Part shown: positions 8,557-17,748 of the stretch, piece after piece
Numbering within the stretch: the first letter of the stretch is position 1
Layout of the letters: each line of letters opens with the position of its first letter
Source: an uncultured Arachnia sp.
GTDB taxonomy: Bacteria > Actinomycetota > Actinomycetes > Propionibacteriales > Propionibacteriaceae
Assembly: GCA_947499145.1 (NCBI GenBank)
Contig: CANMNB010000008.1
Span: 1 to 64,000, forward strand
Length of the DNA stretch: 64,000 nt
Reading direction: 5' to 3'
Position numbers and translations under genes: made by a program
Notes under the pieces: model-generated
Seen by the model: only the letters and a program-made list of their open reading frames with translations
Database searches by the model: none
Told to the model about the DNA's origin: nothing

Positions 8557-9444
8557 ATGACCTCGCTTCGCATCGGGACCCACAACGTCAACGGCATCCG
8601 GGCCGCCGGCCGACGCGGGTTCGGCGACTTCTGGCGGGAACAGGAGGCGGACGTCGTGGCGCTGCAGGAGGTGCGGTGCCGCGTCGCGGACCTGCCCGAC
8701 GACGCCTTTGCCGGCTACCACGCGACCTACGAGCCGGGGACGCTCGCGGGGCGCAACGGCGTGGCGGTGCTGACCCGCACTCCCCCAGAGCGCGTCCGCT
8801 CTCTCTCGGGCGAGGCGTGGCGGACCTCGGGCGGTGAGTTGGTGCCCGTCGTCGCGGACGCCCTCCCCAACCGAGACCTGGCGCCGTTCCGGCACGAGGG
8901 CCGCTACCTGGAGGTGGACCTCGCCGACGCGCCCGTGCGCATCGCCTCGCTGTACCTCCCGAAGGGCGCCGCCTGGCCCCACGAGCCCGAGGGCAAGGAC
9001 AAGTACGACCGGAAGATGCGCTTCATGCGGGGCCTCGGGCGGCTACTGACCGCCTCACGCCGTGACGCGGCGGCGGAGGGCCGGGAGTTCCTCGTGATGG
9101 GCGACTTCAACGTCGCGCACACGAGGCAGGACCTCAAGAACTGGCGCACCAACCAGCGGACCGAGGGCTTCTTGCCGGAGGAGCGTGACTGGTTCGGGAC
9201 GCTGCTGGGCCCACGCACGCTGGTCGACGTGGTGCGGCGGCTGCACCCCGACGCTCCCGGGCCCTACAGCTGGTGGTCGTGGCGCGGGCAGTCGTTCTCG
9301 AACGACGTGGGGTGGCGCATCGACTACCACCTGGCGAGCCCGCGGCTGGCTGCCTCGGCCGAGCGCGGCGGGAGCGCCCGCGAGTCCGACTACGACGCAC
9401 GGATGAGCGACCACTGTCCCGTCATCGTGGACTACCGGGTGTAG
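8557..9444 (+). CDS. xthA: Exodeoxyribonuclease III / AP endonuclease
   Basis: Cleaves DNA at abasic sites and removes 3' blocks in base excision repair. Motifs in order are GTHNVNGIRA, LQEVRC (metal-binding Glu), MGDFNVAHTRQDLKNW, a DYHLASP stretch near the C terminus, and SDHCPVIVDY with the catalytic His. The protein is 295 aa. TAACAT at 8543-8548 ends 8 bases before the ATG, and no SD is visible, consistent with a leaderless mRNA. The 3' end overlaps the convergent mptB-like gene by 23 bp. Confidence 0.93.
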   Translation: MTSLRIGTHNVNGIRAAGRRGFGDFWREQEADVVALQEVRCRVADLPDDAFAGYHATYEPGTLAGRNGVAVLTRTPPERVRSLSGEAWRTSGGELVPVVADALPNRDLAPFRHEGRYLEVDLADAPVRIASLYLPKGAAWPHEPEGKDKYDRKMRFMRGLGRLLTASRRDAAAEGREFLVMGDFNVAHTRQDLKNWRTNQRTEGFLPEERDWFGTLLGPRTLVDVVRRLHPDAPGPYSWWSWRGQSFSNDVGWRIDYHLASPRLAASAERGGSARESDYDARMSDHCPVIVDYRV

Positions 9445-10903
9445 CGAGGGCGCCGGGCTCCCAGTTCTGGGAGAGCTCGTGCGCGTGGACCGATTCCCAG
9501 ATCGCCCACAGCAGCAGCAGCCCGAGCAGCCACGGCCCGTTGCGCATGGCGAAGTTCATCGCGGCGAACCCCAGCAGCACGGCGGTCATGACGATCGCCG
9601 CCCGCAGCCACCGCTGGCTGGGCCGGGTCATCGGGAACAGGACGCCGCCCCACAGCACGTACCAGGAGTGGATCGCCGGGGCGCACAGCGCGAACAGGAT
9701 GAAGGACCACGACACGAAGTGCAGCGGCCGACGCTGCAGGTGGCGCCAGGCCAGCCAGGCGATCCCGAGCCCGGCCACGACGAAACCGACGGTGCGCGCC
9801 GCGCGCACGGCGGCACGGCCCGTGGGGTCGACCCCGGCGAGGTTCACGAAGAACTGGATGACGTGGCCGATGATGCTGGACGGCGAGACGGTCTCGACCA
9901 GGCCGGGCACGTGGACGGCGTTGATCCACCCGAAACCCAGCCGCGTCGCCACGCTGAGTCCCGCGAACACGGCGACGGCGACGGCCAGCGAGGCAGTCGC
10001 GCGGGCGAGCGGGACGAGAATCCGCCGCGACCCTCGCGGCCCCGGGGGGCTGGCCAGGAACGGCAGCGCCACTGCGGCGAGGAGGGCCGGCTGTTTGATC
10101 GCGGCTGCGACACCCACGATCGCCGCGCCCAACCACCAGTGCCGGTAGCGCATCGTGGTCCAGATGCCGAACAGCATCAGCCCGACCATGAGCGAGTCGT
10201 TGTGGGCCCCGCCGACGAAGTCGATGACGAGGATGGGGTTGAGCACCGCGAACCAGCTCGCAGCCGACGGGTCGACGCCCGAGCGCCGCGCAATGCGGGG
10301 GACGAGCCACCCGATGAGGACGACGCCGACGAGCGCCGGAATCCGCATGAGCAGTGCCGAGAGCACGGGGTCGAAGCCGGCAGCGACCACGATCCAGTGG
10401 CTCATCCGCAGGGCGAGCGGCCCGTAGGGGGCAGGGGTCTCGCGCCACACCCAGGCCACCTGGTCGGCGAACTGGCCCGGCAACACGCCGGGTCCCACCT
10501 CGTAGGGGTTGACGTGGTTGTGCAGCATCCACCCCTGGGCCGCGTAGCTGTAGGCGTCGTGCGAGAAGATCGGCGGCGCGATCAGCATCGGTGCGGCGAT
10601 GACGACGAGCACCGCCCAGTGGCGCAGCTGCGGCTCACCGCGGGCGCGCCGCCGCGCCGGCCGCAACCGCAACCAGGATTCCAGCAGCAGCCCGAGCCCG
10701 ATCATCGTCAGGATCGTGCCGGCCCACTTGGAGAACGGACCGTCGAGGCGCAGTCGGTAGAGGACCTCCCACACCGGGGACACCTGCGGCAGGTAGGCGG
10801 GGCTGAGGGCGCCCAGCACGATGAGCACGCTGCCGAGCAGCCCGGCGCGCACGGAGCGGGTGCGCCAGGCCTGGAGAATGGGATGCCAGACGGCCTCAGT
10901 CAC
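9422..10903 (-). CDS. mptB: MptB-like polyprenol-phosphomannose-dependent mannosyltransferase
   Basis: GT-C family membrane glycosyltransferase of 493 aa with about 12 hydrophobic helices. The loop after the first helices has SHDAYSYAAQGWMLHNHVNP, with the acidic residue expected of the MptA/MptB family, which extends alpha-1,6-mannan cores of lipoglycans from polyprenyl-phosphomannose. AHNDSLMVGLMLFG and KQPALLAAVALPF are further family-like stretches. The start GTG overlaps the stop of a 29-codon upstream ORF. Whether the glycan is lipomannan or another mannan is not visible. Confidence 0.75.
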   Translation of the reverse strand: MTEAVWHPILQAWRTRSVRAGLLGSVLIVLGALSPAYLPQVSPVWEVLYRLRLDGPFSKWAGTILTMIGLGLLLESWLRLRPARRRARGEPQLRHWAVLVVIAAPMLIAPPIFSHDAYSYAAQGWMLHNHVNPYEVGPGVLPGQFADQVAWVWRETPAPYGPLALRMSHWIVVAAGFDPVLSALLMRIPALVGVVLIGWLVPRIARRSGVDPSAASWFAVLNPILVIDFVGGAHNDSLMVGLMLFGIWTTMRYRHWWLGAAIVGVAAAIKQPALLAAVALPFLASPPGPRGSRRILVPLARATASLAVAVAVFAGLSVATRLGFGWINAVHVPGLVETVSPSSIIGHVIQFFVNLAGVDPTGRAAVRAARTVGFVVAGLGIAWLAWRHLQRRPLHFVSWSFILFALCAPAIHSWYVLWGGVLFPMTRPSQRWLRAAIVMTAVLLGFAAMNFAMRNGPWLLGLLLLWAIWESVHAHELSQNWEPGALATPGSPR

Positions 10904-10985
10904 GGCTCTCCAGCAGGAGACGGGCCGTGGTGACGACGGGAACGAGGGGCGCCTCGTCCCCGAACCAGTCCCGCCGCTGCACCAT
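10896..10985 (-). CDS. Candidate 29-aa small ORF ahead of mptB
   Basis: ATG-initiated ORF encoding MVQRRDWFGDEAPLVPVV and 11 more residues. TAGGAT (complement of 10994-10999) ends 8 bases before its ATG, the spacing seen at other probable leaderless genes here. Its TGA overlaps the mptB GTG region, so ribosomes finishing it could initiate mptB. It could be a leader peptide or a small protein. No family was recognised. Confidence 0.45.
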   Translation of the reverse strand: MVQRRDWFGDEAPLVPVVTTARLLLESRD

Positions 10986-11116
10986 GGGACAGCATCCTAC
11001 GAGACGAGCGCCGACCACCGCCGCGCGGACGTGTGCCAATGGGCTGCCTACAATGGGCGCTGGCCCACGCAGGCGGATCACCGCCTCGCCACCGACAGGA
11101 CAAGGGATCGACCACA

Positions 11117-12994
11117 GTGGCTTCTACGCAGCCCCTCGACCGGGTTGTCATCAGGTTCGCCGGGGACTCCGGCGACGGCATGCAACTCACCGGCGACCGC
11201 TTCACCGCCGAATCCGCCATCCTGGGCAATGACATCGCCACGCTCCCCAACTTTCCCGCCGAGATCCGGGCGCCCCAGGGCACGCTGCCGGGCGTCTCGA
11301 GCTTCCAGCTGCACTTCGCGGACTTCGACATCGTCACACCCGGTGACCGTCCCGACGTGCTGGTGGCGATGAACCCGGCCGCGCTGAAGGCCAATCTGGG
11401 CGACCTCCCCCACGGCGGGGTGATCATCGTCGACACCGCGGACTTCACCAAGCGCAACCTCGCCCGCATCGGGTGGGACTCCAACCCGTTGGAGGACGGC
11501 ACCCTCGGCTCCTACAAGGTCCACGCACTCGACCTCACCCACCTGGCCACCCAAGCGGTCGAGGGCTTTGGCCTGAGCCGGAAGGACGCGTCGCGGACCA
11601 AGAACATGTTCGCGCTCGGACTGCTCAGCTGGCTCTACTCCCGCGACAACGACGCCACCATCTCGTTCCTGCAGACCAAGTTCGCCGGCAAGCCGGACAT
11701 CCGCGACGCCAACATCGCGGCCTTCCGGGCCGGTCACGCGTTCGGTGAGACCACCGAGGTCTTCGAGTTCCGCTACGAAGTGGCGCCGGCACCGATGAAG
11801 CCCGGCCGCTACCGCCAGGTCAGCGGCAACCTCGCCACCGCCTACGGGCTCATGGCCGGCGCCTACAAGGCCGGCATGGAGCTGTTCCTCGGCTCCTACC
11901 CGATCACCCCCGCCTCCGACATCCTGCACGAGCTGTCGCGACGCAAGGACGTCGGCGTCATGACGTTCCAGGCCGAGGACGAGATCGCCGGGATCGGCGC
12001 GGCCCTCGGCGCCTCCTTCGCGGGCGCGCTGGGCGTCACCACGACGTCGGGCCCCGGAATGGCGCTGAAGATGGAGACCCTGGGCCTGGCGGTCATGACC
12101 GAGATCCCACTGGTGGTGGTCAACGTGCAGCGCGCCGGGCCCTCCACCGGCATGCCCACCAAGACCGAGCAGGCCGACCTGTTCCAGGCCATCCACGGCC
12201 GCAACGGCGAGGCCCCGGTGCCGGTGCTGGCCGCCAGGAGCGCCACGGACTGCTTCGACACCGCGGTGGAGGCCTGCCGCATCGCCGTGAAGTACCGCAC
12301 CCCGGTGATCATGCTGAGCGACGGCTACCTCGCCAACGGCGCGGAGCCGTGGAAGCTGCCCGACCTGGAGGCGATCGAGCCGATCGTCCCCGGCTACGCC
12401 ACCGAGCCCAACAGCACCAACGACAAGGGAGAGCCCGTCTTCCTCCCCTACGAGCGGGACCCGGAGACGCTGGCGCGGGCCTTCGCGGTGCCGGGGACGC
12501 CTGGCCTGGAGCACCGGATCGGCGGCATCGAGAAGGCGAACCGGACCGGTGGCATCTCCTACGACCCGGACAACCACGACGCCATGGTGCGGCTGCGCCA
12601 GGCCAAGGTCGACGGCATCGTCGCGGACGTGCCGGACGTCGTCGTGGACGACCCGTCCGGCCGGGCCAAGGTCCTGGTGCTCGGCTGGGGCTCCACGTAC
12701 GGCCCGATCACAGCCGCGGCGCGCCGGGTTCGCCTGGGTGGCCGCGACGTCGCCACCGCACACCTGCGCCACCTCAACCCGATGCCCGCGAACCTCGGCG
12801 ACGTGCTGCGTCGCTACGAGCAGGTCATCGTTCCCGAGATGAACCTGGGCCAGCTCGCGCAGCTGCTCCGGGCGCGCTACCTCATCGACGTCCACAGCTA
12901 CTCACGCGTCCGCGGCCTGCCGATCTCCCTCGGCGAGCTCGAGACCGACCTGATCGCCGAGATCGACGCCCGAGAAGAAGGAGGCGCGGCATGA
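11117..12994 (+). CDS. korA: 2-oxoacid:ferredoxin oxidoreductase, fused gamma-alpha subunit
   Basis: With KorB, oxidatively decarboxylates a 2-oxoacid (2-oxoglutarate in actinobacterial relatives) to acyl-CoA while reducing ferredoxin. The N-terminal gamma-type domain has GDSGDGMQLTGDRF, and the pyrimidine-binding alpha domain begins near SYPITPASDILHELS, with TTSGPGMALKMETLGLA and QRAGPSTGMPTKTEQADL. The protein is 625 aa. The GTG at 11117 is set by AAGGGA about 9 bases upstream. TACAAT at 11049-11054 is a plausible -10. ATGA overlap with korB indicates an operon. Confidence 0.92.
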   Translation: MASTQPLDRVVIRFAGDSGDGMQLTGDRFTAESAILGNDIATLPNFPAEIRAPQGTLPGVSSFQLHFADFDIVTPGDRPDVLVAMNPAALKANLGDLPHGGVIIVDTADFTKRNLARIGWDSNPLEDGTLGSYKVHALDLTHLATQAVEGFGLSRKDASRTKNMFALGLLSWLYSRDNDATISFLQTKFAGKPDIRDANIAAFRAGHAFGETTEVFEFRYEVAPAPMKPGRYRQVSGNLATAYGLMAGAYKAGMELFLGSYPITPASDILHELSRRKDVGVMTFQAEDEIAGIGAALGASFAGALGVTTTSGPGMALKMETLGLAVMTEIPLVVVNVQRAGPSTGMPTKTEQADLFQAIHGRNGEAPVPVLAARSATDCFDTAVEACRIAVKYRTPVIMLSDGYLANGAEPWKLPDLEAIEPIVPGYATEPNSTNDKGEPVFLPYERDPETLARAFAVPGTPGLEHRIGGIEKANRTGGISYDPDNHDAMVRLRQAKVDGIVADVPDVVVDDPSGRAKVLVLGWGSTYGPITAAARRVRLGGRDVATAHLRHLNPMPANLGDVLRRYEQVIVPEMNLGQLAQLLRARYLIDVHSYSRVRGLPISLGELETDLIAEIDAREEGGAA

Positions 12995-14046
12995 CCGAGA
13001 CCCCCACCGGCCTCACCGGCGTTCCCATCGCCCTGACACCCCTGAACCGCAAGGACTACGCCAGCGACGCCGAGGTGCGCTGGTGCCCCGGCTGCGGCGA
13101 CTATGCGATCCTGGCGACATTCCAGTCGATGATGGCCACACTCGGCATCCGACGCGAGAACACGGTGCTCATCTCGGGCATCGGGTGCGCCGCGCGATTC
13201 CCGTACTATGTCGACGCCTACGGCATGCACTCGATCCACGGCCGCGCGCCGTCGATCGCGACCGGTGTCGCGACCGCCCGCGAGGACCTCAACGTCTGGG
13301 TGGTCACCGGCGACGGGGACTCGCTGTCCATCGGCGGCAACCACCTCATCCACGCCCTGCGTCGCAACGTGAACATCACCATCCTGCTGTTCAACAACCG
13401 CATCTACGGGCTCACGAAGGGCCAGTACTCCCCCACCTCCGAGCCGGGCAAGGTGACCAAGTCGACGCCGTTCGGCTCGCTGGACGCCCCGTTCAACCCG
13501 ATCTCCCTCGCGCTGGGTGCCGAGGCGTCCTTCGTGGCCCGCGCGATCGACTCCGACCGGGCCCAGCTCACCGAGGTGATGACGGCCGCTGCCCAGCACC
13601 GGGGTGCGGCACTCGTGGAGATCTACCAGAACTGCCCCATCTTCAACGACGACGCCTTCGCCGCCCTCAAGGGCCCGGAGTCGGCCGAGGCACGGATCGA
13701 GCTCCGGCACGGCCAGCCCATCACGTTCGGCACCGATGGCGCCTACTGCGTCGTGCGCAACGACGACTTCGACCTCGAGGTGGCACACACCGCCGACGTC
13801 GACCCGGCCCGGATCGTCATCCACGACGAGACGCGCGCCGACCCGTCGCAGGCGTTCGCGATCTCCCGACTCACGGAGAGCGGCATGCTCCGGCATGCGC
13901 CGGTCGGCATCTTCCGACGCGTCCAGCGCCCCGCGTACGACGACCTGGTCCGCGAGCAGATCGCCGGCGTCCGCGCACCCGACCGCGGAGAGGCCCTGGC
14001 CGCCGTGATTGCCGGCAACGACACGTGGGAGGCCGGGGAGGCCTGA
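12991..14046 (+). CDS. korB: 2-oxoacid:ferredoxin oxidoreductase beta subunit
   Basis: Thiamine-diphosphate subunit of 351 aa. WCPGCGDYAIL and GIGCAARFPYY supply cluster-ligand or conserved cysteines. The ThDP/Mg motif is GDGDSLSIGGNHLIHALRRN, followed by NNRIYGLTKGQYSPTSEPG. The start ATG overlaps the korA TGA by 4 bp and is preceded by GAAGGAGG. Specificity for 2-oxoglutarate rather than pyruvate is inferred from the two-subunit architecture and the actinobacterial setting. Confidence 0.92.
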   Translation: MTETPTGLTGVPIALTPLNRKDYASDAEVRWCPGCGDYAILATFQSMMATLGIRRENTVLISGIGCAARFPYYVDAYGMHSIHGRAPSIATGVATAREDLNVWVVTGDGDSLSIGGNHLIHALRRNVNITILLFNNRIYGLTKGQYSPTSEPGKVTKSTPFGSLDAPFNPISLALGAEASFVARAIDSDRAQLTEVMTAAAQHRGAALVEIYQNCPIFNDDAFAALKGPESAEARIELRHGQPITFGTDGAYCVVRNDDFDLEVAHTADVDPARIVIHDETRADPSQAFAISRLTESGMLRHAPVGIFRRVQRPAYDDLVREQIAGVRAPDRGEALAAVIAGNDTWEAGEA

Positions 14047-14078
14047 GCGATCGGAGGGGCTGGGTAGGCTGTGGCACC

Positions 14079-16028
14079 ATGACTGCAGCTCTCGACCTCT
14101 CCCTCGCGGACCGCGCCGTCCGCCCCCAGGACGACCTCTTCCGGCACGCCAACGGCGCTTGGCTGGCCACGGCCACCATCGACGACGACAAGGCCCTCGC
14201 CGGCGCCTTCGTGGACCTTCGCGACGAAGCGGAACGCCAGGTCCGCGACATCATCACGGGCCTCGTCGACGAGGGCGGCGACGCCGAGTCCGACAAGATC
14301 GCCCGGCTCTACGCATGCTTCATGGACGAGGACCGGATCGAGGAGCTCGGGGCGTCCCCGTTGCAGCCCTACCTGGACCGGGTCGCCGCGATCAGCAGCG
14401 CCTCGGAGCTCTCGGAGCACCTGGGCTGGTCGCTCCGCCACGGCATCGCAGGGCTCTTCGGCCTGGGCGAGGACGCCGACCCGGACGACCCCAACCGCTA
14501 CGTGATGTTCCTGGGCCAGGACGGCCTGGGTCTGCCCGACGAGGAGTACTACCGCCTCGACGAGCACCAGGAGATCCGCGAGGCCTACCTGGCGCACCTC
14601 GAGAGGGTGCTTGACCTCGCCGGCCTCGACGACGCCGGCGCGCGCGCCGCGCGAGTGCTCGCCCTCGAGACCACGATCGCGCGCTCCCACTGGGACAAGG
14701 TGCGCAACCGCGACCTCCGCCAGATGCACAATCCCATGACCTGGGCCGAGATGACGGCGAGCGCCCCCGGCATCGACTGGGAGGCGTTCCTGCGTGGGGC
14801 ACGGATCGATGCCGCGGTCCCGGGCGACATGATCGTCGCGCAGCCGTCGTTCATCACCGAGGCGGCGGCGCTCGTGGCCGACGGCGACCTCGAGAGCTGG
14901 CGGGACTGGGCCGCCTGGAAGGCGGTGGGATCCCTCTCGTCGCTGCTGGGCTCCGCGTTCGTCGACGCCAGGTTCGACTTCTACGACCGGACCCTGATGG
15001 GCACCGTCGAGTTGCGGCCCCGATGGAAGCGAGGCGTCGCGCTGGTCGAGGGGGCGCTCGGCGAAGCCGTCGGGAAGGTCTACGTGGAGCGCCACTTCCC
15101 GCCGAGCGCCAAGGCGGCGATGGACGAGCTGGTCGCCAACCTGTTGGAGGCCTATCGCCGTTCCATCACGACGCTGGAGTGGATGACCGACGACACCCGC
15201 GCCGAAGCGCTGGACAAGCTCTCCCGGTTCACCCCCAAGATCGGGCACCCGGAGAAGTGGCGGGACTACTCCAGCCTGGCGATCTCCCGCGACGACCTCG
15301 TGGGCAACGCCGCGGCCGTGGCGTCGTTCGAGCTGGACCGCACGCTCGAGCGCTGGGGCGAGCCGATGGACTCCGGGGAATGGCTGATGTTCCCGCAGAC
15401 CGTCAACGCCTACTACCACCCGCTGAGGAACGAGATCGTCTTCCCGGCGGCGATCCTGCAGCCCCCGTTCTTCAACCCCGACGCCGACGACGCCGTGAAC
15501 TACGGCGCGATCGGAGCGGTGATCGGCCACGAGATCGGCCACGGTTTTGACGACAAGGGCTCCACCTGCGACGGCCACGGCCGGATCCGGGACTGGTGGA
15601 CCGAGGCCGACCGTGAGGCCTTCGAGGAGCGCACCCGCGCACTCGTCGGCCAGTACGAGGTGCTCTCCCCCGACGGCGTCGACGGCGCTCGCGTCAACGG
15701 CGAACTGACGCTCGGCGAGAACATCGGTGACCTCGGTGGCCTCGGTATCGCCTACCGCGCCTGGCTCCTGGCCGGCGGCGTCCCCGACGGCGAACCCGTC
15801 GACGGCCTCACCCCTGCCCAGCGCTTCTTCCTCGGCTGGGCGGCCGTGTGGCGCACCAAGATCCGGCCGGCCGCAGCCAAGCAGCGACTGACCACCGACC
15901 CGCACTCACCGGCGGAGTTCCGCTGCAACCAGATCGTGAAGAACCTGGACGCCTTCCACGCCGCGTTCGACACCACACCGGACGACGCGCTGTGGCTGGA
16001 GCCCGCGGAGCGCGTGACGATCTGGTGA
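14079..16028 (+). CDS. M13 family zinc metallopeptidase (neprilysin/PepO-like)
   Basis: A 649-aa peptidase. The zinc motif HEIGH (in VIGHEIGHGFDDKGS) supplies two His ligands and the catalytic Glu, and ENIGDLGGLGIAYRAW supplies the third ligand. NAYYHPLRNEIVFPAAILQPP is the substrate-binding stretch of the family. There is no signal peptide or N-terminal membrane helix, so it is probably cytoplasmic, like other bacterial PepO proteins. TAGGCT at 14065-14070 ends 8 bases before the ATG (leaderless). A repeat cluster starts immediately after the stop. Confidence 0.93.
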   Translation: MTAALDLSLADRAVRPQDDLFRHANGAWLATATIDDDKALAGAFVDLRDEAERQVRDIITGLVDEGGDAESDKIARLYACFMDEDRIEELGASPLQPYLDRVAAISSASELSEHLGWSLRHGIAGLFGLGEDADPDDPNRYVMFLGQDGLGLPDEEYYRLDEHQEIREAYLAHLERVLDLAGLDDAGARAARVLALETTIARSHWDKVRNRDLRQMHNPMTWAEMTASAPGIDWEAFLRGARIDAAVPGDMIVAQPSFITEAAALVADGDLESWRDWAAWKAVGSLSSLLGSAFVDARFDFYDRTLMGTVELRPRWKRGVALVEGALGEAVGKVYVERHFPPSAKAAMDELVANLLEAYRRSITTLEWMTDDTRAEALDKLSRFTPKIGHPEKWRDYSSLAISRDDLVGNAAAVASFELDRTLERWGEPMDSGEWLMFPQTVNAYYHPLRNEIVFPAAILQPPFFNPDADDAVNYGAIGAVIGHEIGHGFDDKGSTCDGHGRIRDWWTEADREAFEERTRALVGQYEVLSPDGVDGARVNGELTLGENIGDLGGLGIAYRAWLLAGGVPDGEPVDGLTPAQRFFLGWAAVWRTKIRPAAAKQRLTTDPHSPAEFRCNQIVKNLDAFHAAFDTTPDDALWLEPAERVTIW

Positions 16029-16032
16029 CCTC

Positions 16033-16140
16033 GTTCGCCGAGTAGCCGCGAACCGGTCGCCGAGTAGCCGCGAACCGGTCGCCGAGTAGCCGCCCTCTTC
16101 TCGGTCGCCGAGTAGCCGCCGCAGGCGGCGTGTCGAGGCG
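16033..16140. repeat. 22-bp tandem half-sites capped by a full type-B palindrome
   Basis: Left arms CGAGTAGCCGC occur at 16039, 16061 and 16083 (22-bp period, linker GAACCGGTCGC). The fourth, at 16106-16140, is complete: CGAGTAG, CCGCC, GCA, GGCGG, CGTGTCGAG. It begins a few bases after the M13 peptidase stop codon. The whole 574-bp gap 16029-16602 is occupied by such repeats and holds no gene. Confidence 0.9.
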
Positions 16141-16310
16141 CCACCGTTGCCGCTGACGCCTGAGTGGGAGGTTTGGTAGCGAGCTTGCTACCACACCTCC
16201 CACCGAGGCGATCGAGGCCGCCCTCTCTCGTTCGCCGAGTAGCCGCCGCAGGCGGCGTGTCGAGGCGCCTAACACCACACCCCTCGACACGGGCACTCCG
16301 TGCCCTACTC
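16141..16310. repeat. 170-bp direct repeat, copy 1
   Basis: Matches 16391-16560 at 169 of 170 positions (difference at 16222/16472), offset 250 bp. Each copy contains an approximately 40-bp near-palindrome (GTGGGAGGT ... ACCTCCCAC with core GCGAGCTTGC), a complete type-B palindrome (16233-16267 here) and an inverted type-C palindrome (from 16281). Confidence 0.95.
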
Positions 16311-16390
16311 AACGACCGGCTATCATCGCTTGCCGAGTGGCCGCCCTCTCCTCGCTTGCCTAGTAGCCGCCGAAGGCGGCGTGCGAGGCC

Positions 16391-16560
16391 CCACCGTTGC
16401 CGCTGACGCCTGAGTGGGAGGTTTGGTAGCGAGCTTGCTACCACACCTCCCACCGAGGCGATCGAGGCCGCTCTCTCTCGTTCGCCGAGTAGCCGCCGCA
16501 GGCGGCGTGTCGAGGCGCCTAACACCACACCCCTCGACACGGGCACTCCGTGCCCTACTC
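16391..16560. repeat. 170-bp direct repeat, copy 2
   Basis: Second copy of the unit at 16141-16310. Here the type-C palindrome (16531-16564) is intact on its outer end, whereas in copy 1 it is interrupted after CTACTC. A degenerate type-B copy lies between the two units at about 16356-16389. Confidence 0.95.
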
Positions 16561-16602
16561 GGGGAACGACCCACGGGCGCAAGCACCCTACTCGGGGAAC
16601 GG

Positions 16603-17640
16603 TCAGGCGCGGGGCGCCGTCGAGCCGCGCACCACCAGATGGGTGGCCAGGCGCAGTGGACCGCCCGTGATGGGACGGCCGCCGCGGCGGTCCATCAGCG
16701 TGCGGACGGCGGCCGCGCCCATGTCCTCCAGCGGCTGGTGGACCGTCGTCAGGCCGGGTGTGGCGATGCGGGCGATGGAGGTGTCGTCGAACCCCACCAC
16801 GCTGATGTCGTCCGGGACGCGGAGCCTGAGCTGACGGGCCGCCTCGTAGACCCCGATGGCGCTGGCGTCCGAGGAGGCGAAGATCGCGGTGGGCCGCACG
16901 TCCTCGGGCAGCGACAGCAGCTCGGCGCCCGCCTCGAGCCCGGCCTCGTGGGTGAAGTTGTCACCCGCGACGAGCCGCGGGTCGTGGGGAAGCTCGTTCA
17001 TGCTGAGGGCCGACAGGTAGCCCTGCAGCCGCTCCTTTCCCGGGACCGACCCGTGGGAGCCCTTCACGAAACCGATCCGGGTGTGGCCGAGCTCGATGAG
17101 GTGCTGGGTGGCCTCCACACCACCGTTCCAGTTGGTGGCGCCGATACTGGACATGTCCGGGGGCAGCGTGCTCGCGGGGTCGATGGCCACCAGCGGGAGC
17201 CCGATGGAGCGCACCTTGGTGAGCTGGTGGTTCGACAACCGCGAGGTCAGCACGATGACCCCGACGTAGTCCTGGGCCTTGACCTGGTCGAACCAGGCGT
17301 CCTCCAAGGGGACGGGCACGCTCCCCGGCCGCTCCGGCGGCGTGTACAGCGAGACCAGGCCCACCCCCGCCGCCATCGCAGACTTGGCGGCGCCGCGCAG
17401 GATGTCGAGGGTGTAGGCGGTGGTGAGGTTGTCGGCGACGAGAGCGATCAGAGGGTAGCCGCTGATGCCGGGTGTGCCCGTCACCTCGTAGCCGAGCTCC
17501 TTGGCAGCCGCGAGGACGCGTGCCCGGGTGACGCCCGCGACGTCGCTCCGCCCGTTCAGCGCCTTCGACGCCGTCGACCTCGAGACGCCGGCAAGATCCG
17601 CCACCTGGTCGAGCCTGATCCGCTGTCCTGAGTCCGCCAC
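16603..17640 (-). CDS. LacI family transcriptional regulator
   Basis: The 345-aa repressor-type protein has an N-terminal helix-turn-helix (IRLDQVADLAGVSRSTASKAL, followed by NGRSDVAGVTRARV) and a periplasmic-binding-protein-like effector domain (YPLIALVADN ... FASSDASAIGVYEAARQLRL ... GFDDTSIARIATPGLTTV). The GTG at 17640 is chosen since TATGCT (complement of 17647-17652) ends 6 bases before it. It is divergent from the glgC-like gene with an inverted repeat between them, so it probably controls itself and that gene. The effector is probably a sugar but not identifiable. Confidence 0.9.
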   Translation of the reverse strand: MADSGQRIRLDQVADLAGVSRSTASKALNGRSDVAGVTRARVLAAAKELGYEVTGTPGISGYPLIALVADNLTTAYTLDILRGAAKSAMAAGVGLVSLYTPPERPGSVPVPLEDAWFDQVKAQDYVGVIVLTSRLSNHQLTKVRSIGLPLVAIDPASTLPPDMSSIGATNWNGGVEATQHLIELGHTRIGFVKGSHGSVPGKERLQGYLSALSMNELPHDPRLVAGDNFTHEAGLEAGAELLSLPEDVRPTAIFASSDASAIGVYEAARQLRLRVPDDISVVGFDDTSIARIATPGLTTVHQPLEDMGAAAVRTLMDRRGGRPITGGPLRLATHLVVRGSTAPRA

Positions 17641-17653
17641 GCGGACAGCATAT

Positions 17654-17667
17654 CGAAATTCGTTTCG
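17654..17667. promoter_or_regulatory. Candidate LacI-family operator
   Basis: Inverted repeat CGAAA-TTCG-TTTCG just upstream of the putative -10 of the LacI gene and 82 bp before the glgC-like start. CGAAA/TTTCG half-sites are typical of LacI-family operators. Assignment to this regulator is by position. Confidence 0.55.
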
Positions 17668-17748
17668 CCGTCGCCCGAAACCGTGCGGCGACCCGACTGA
17701 CACCCGACGGCGCTAGCGTCGGACCCACGAACGACGAAGGGAAATCCC

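Noticed and set aside
11078-12895. 605-codon minus-strand frame opposite korA
   Set aside because: Shadow of korA; same for the long minus frame at 13743-15905 opposite the M13 peptidase.
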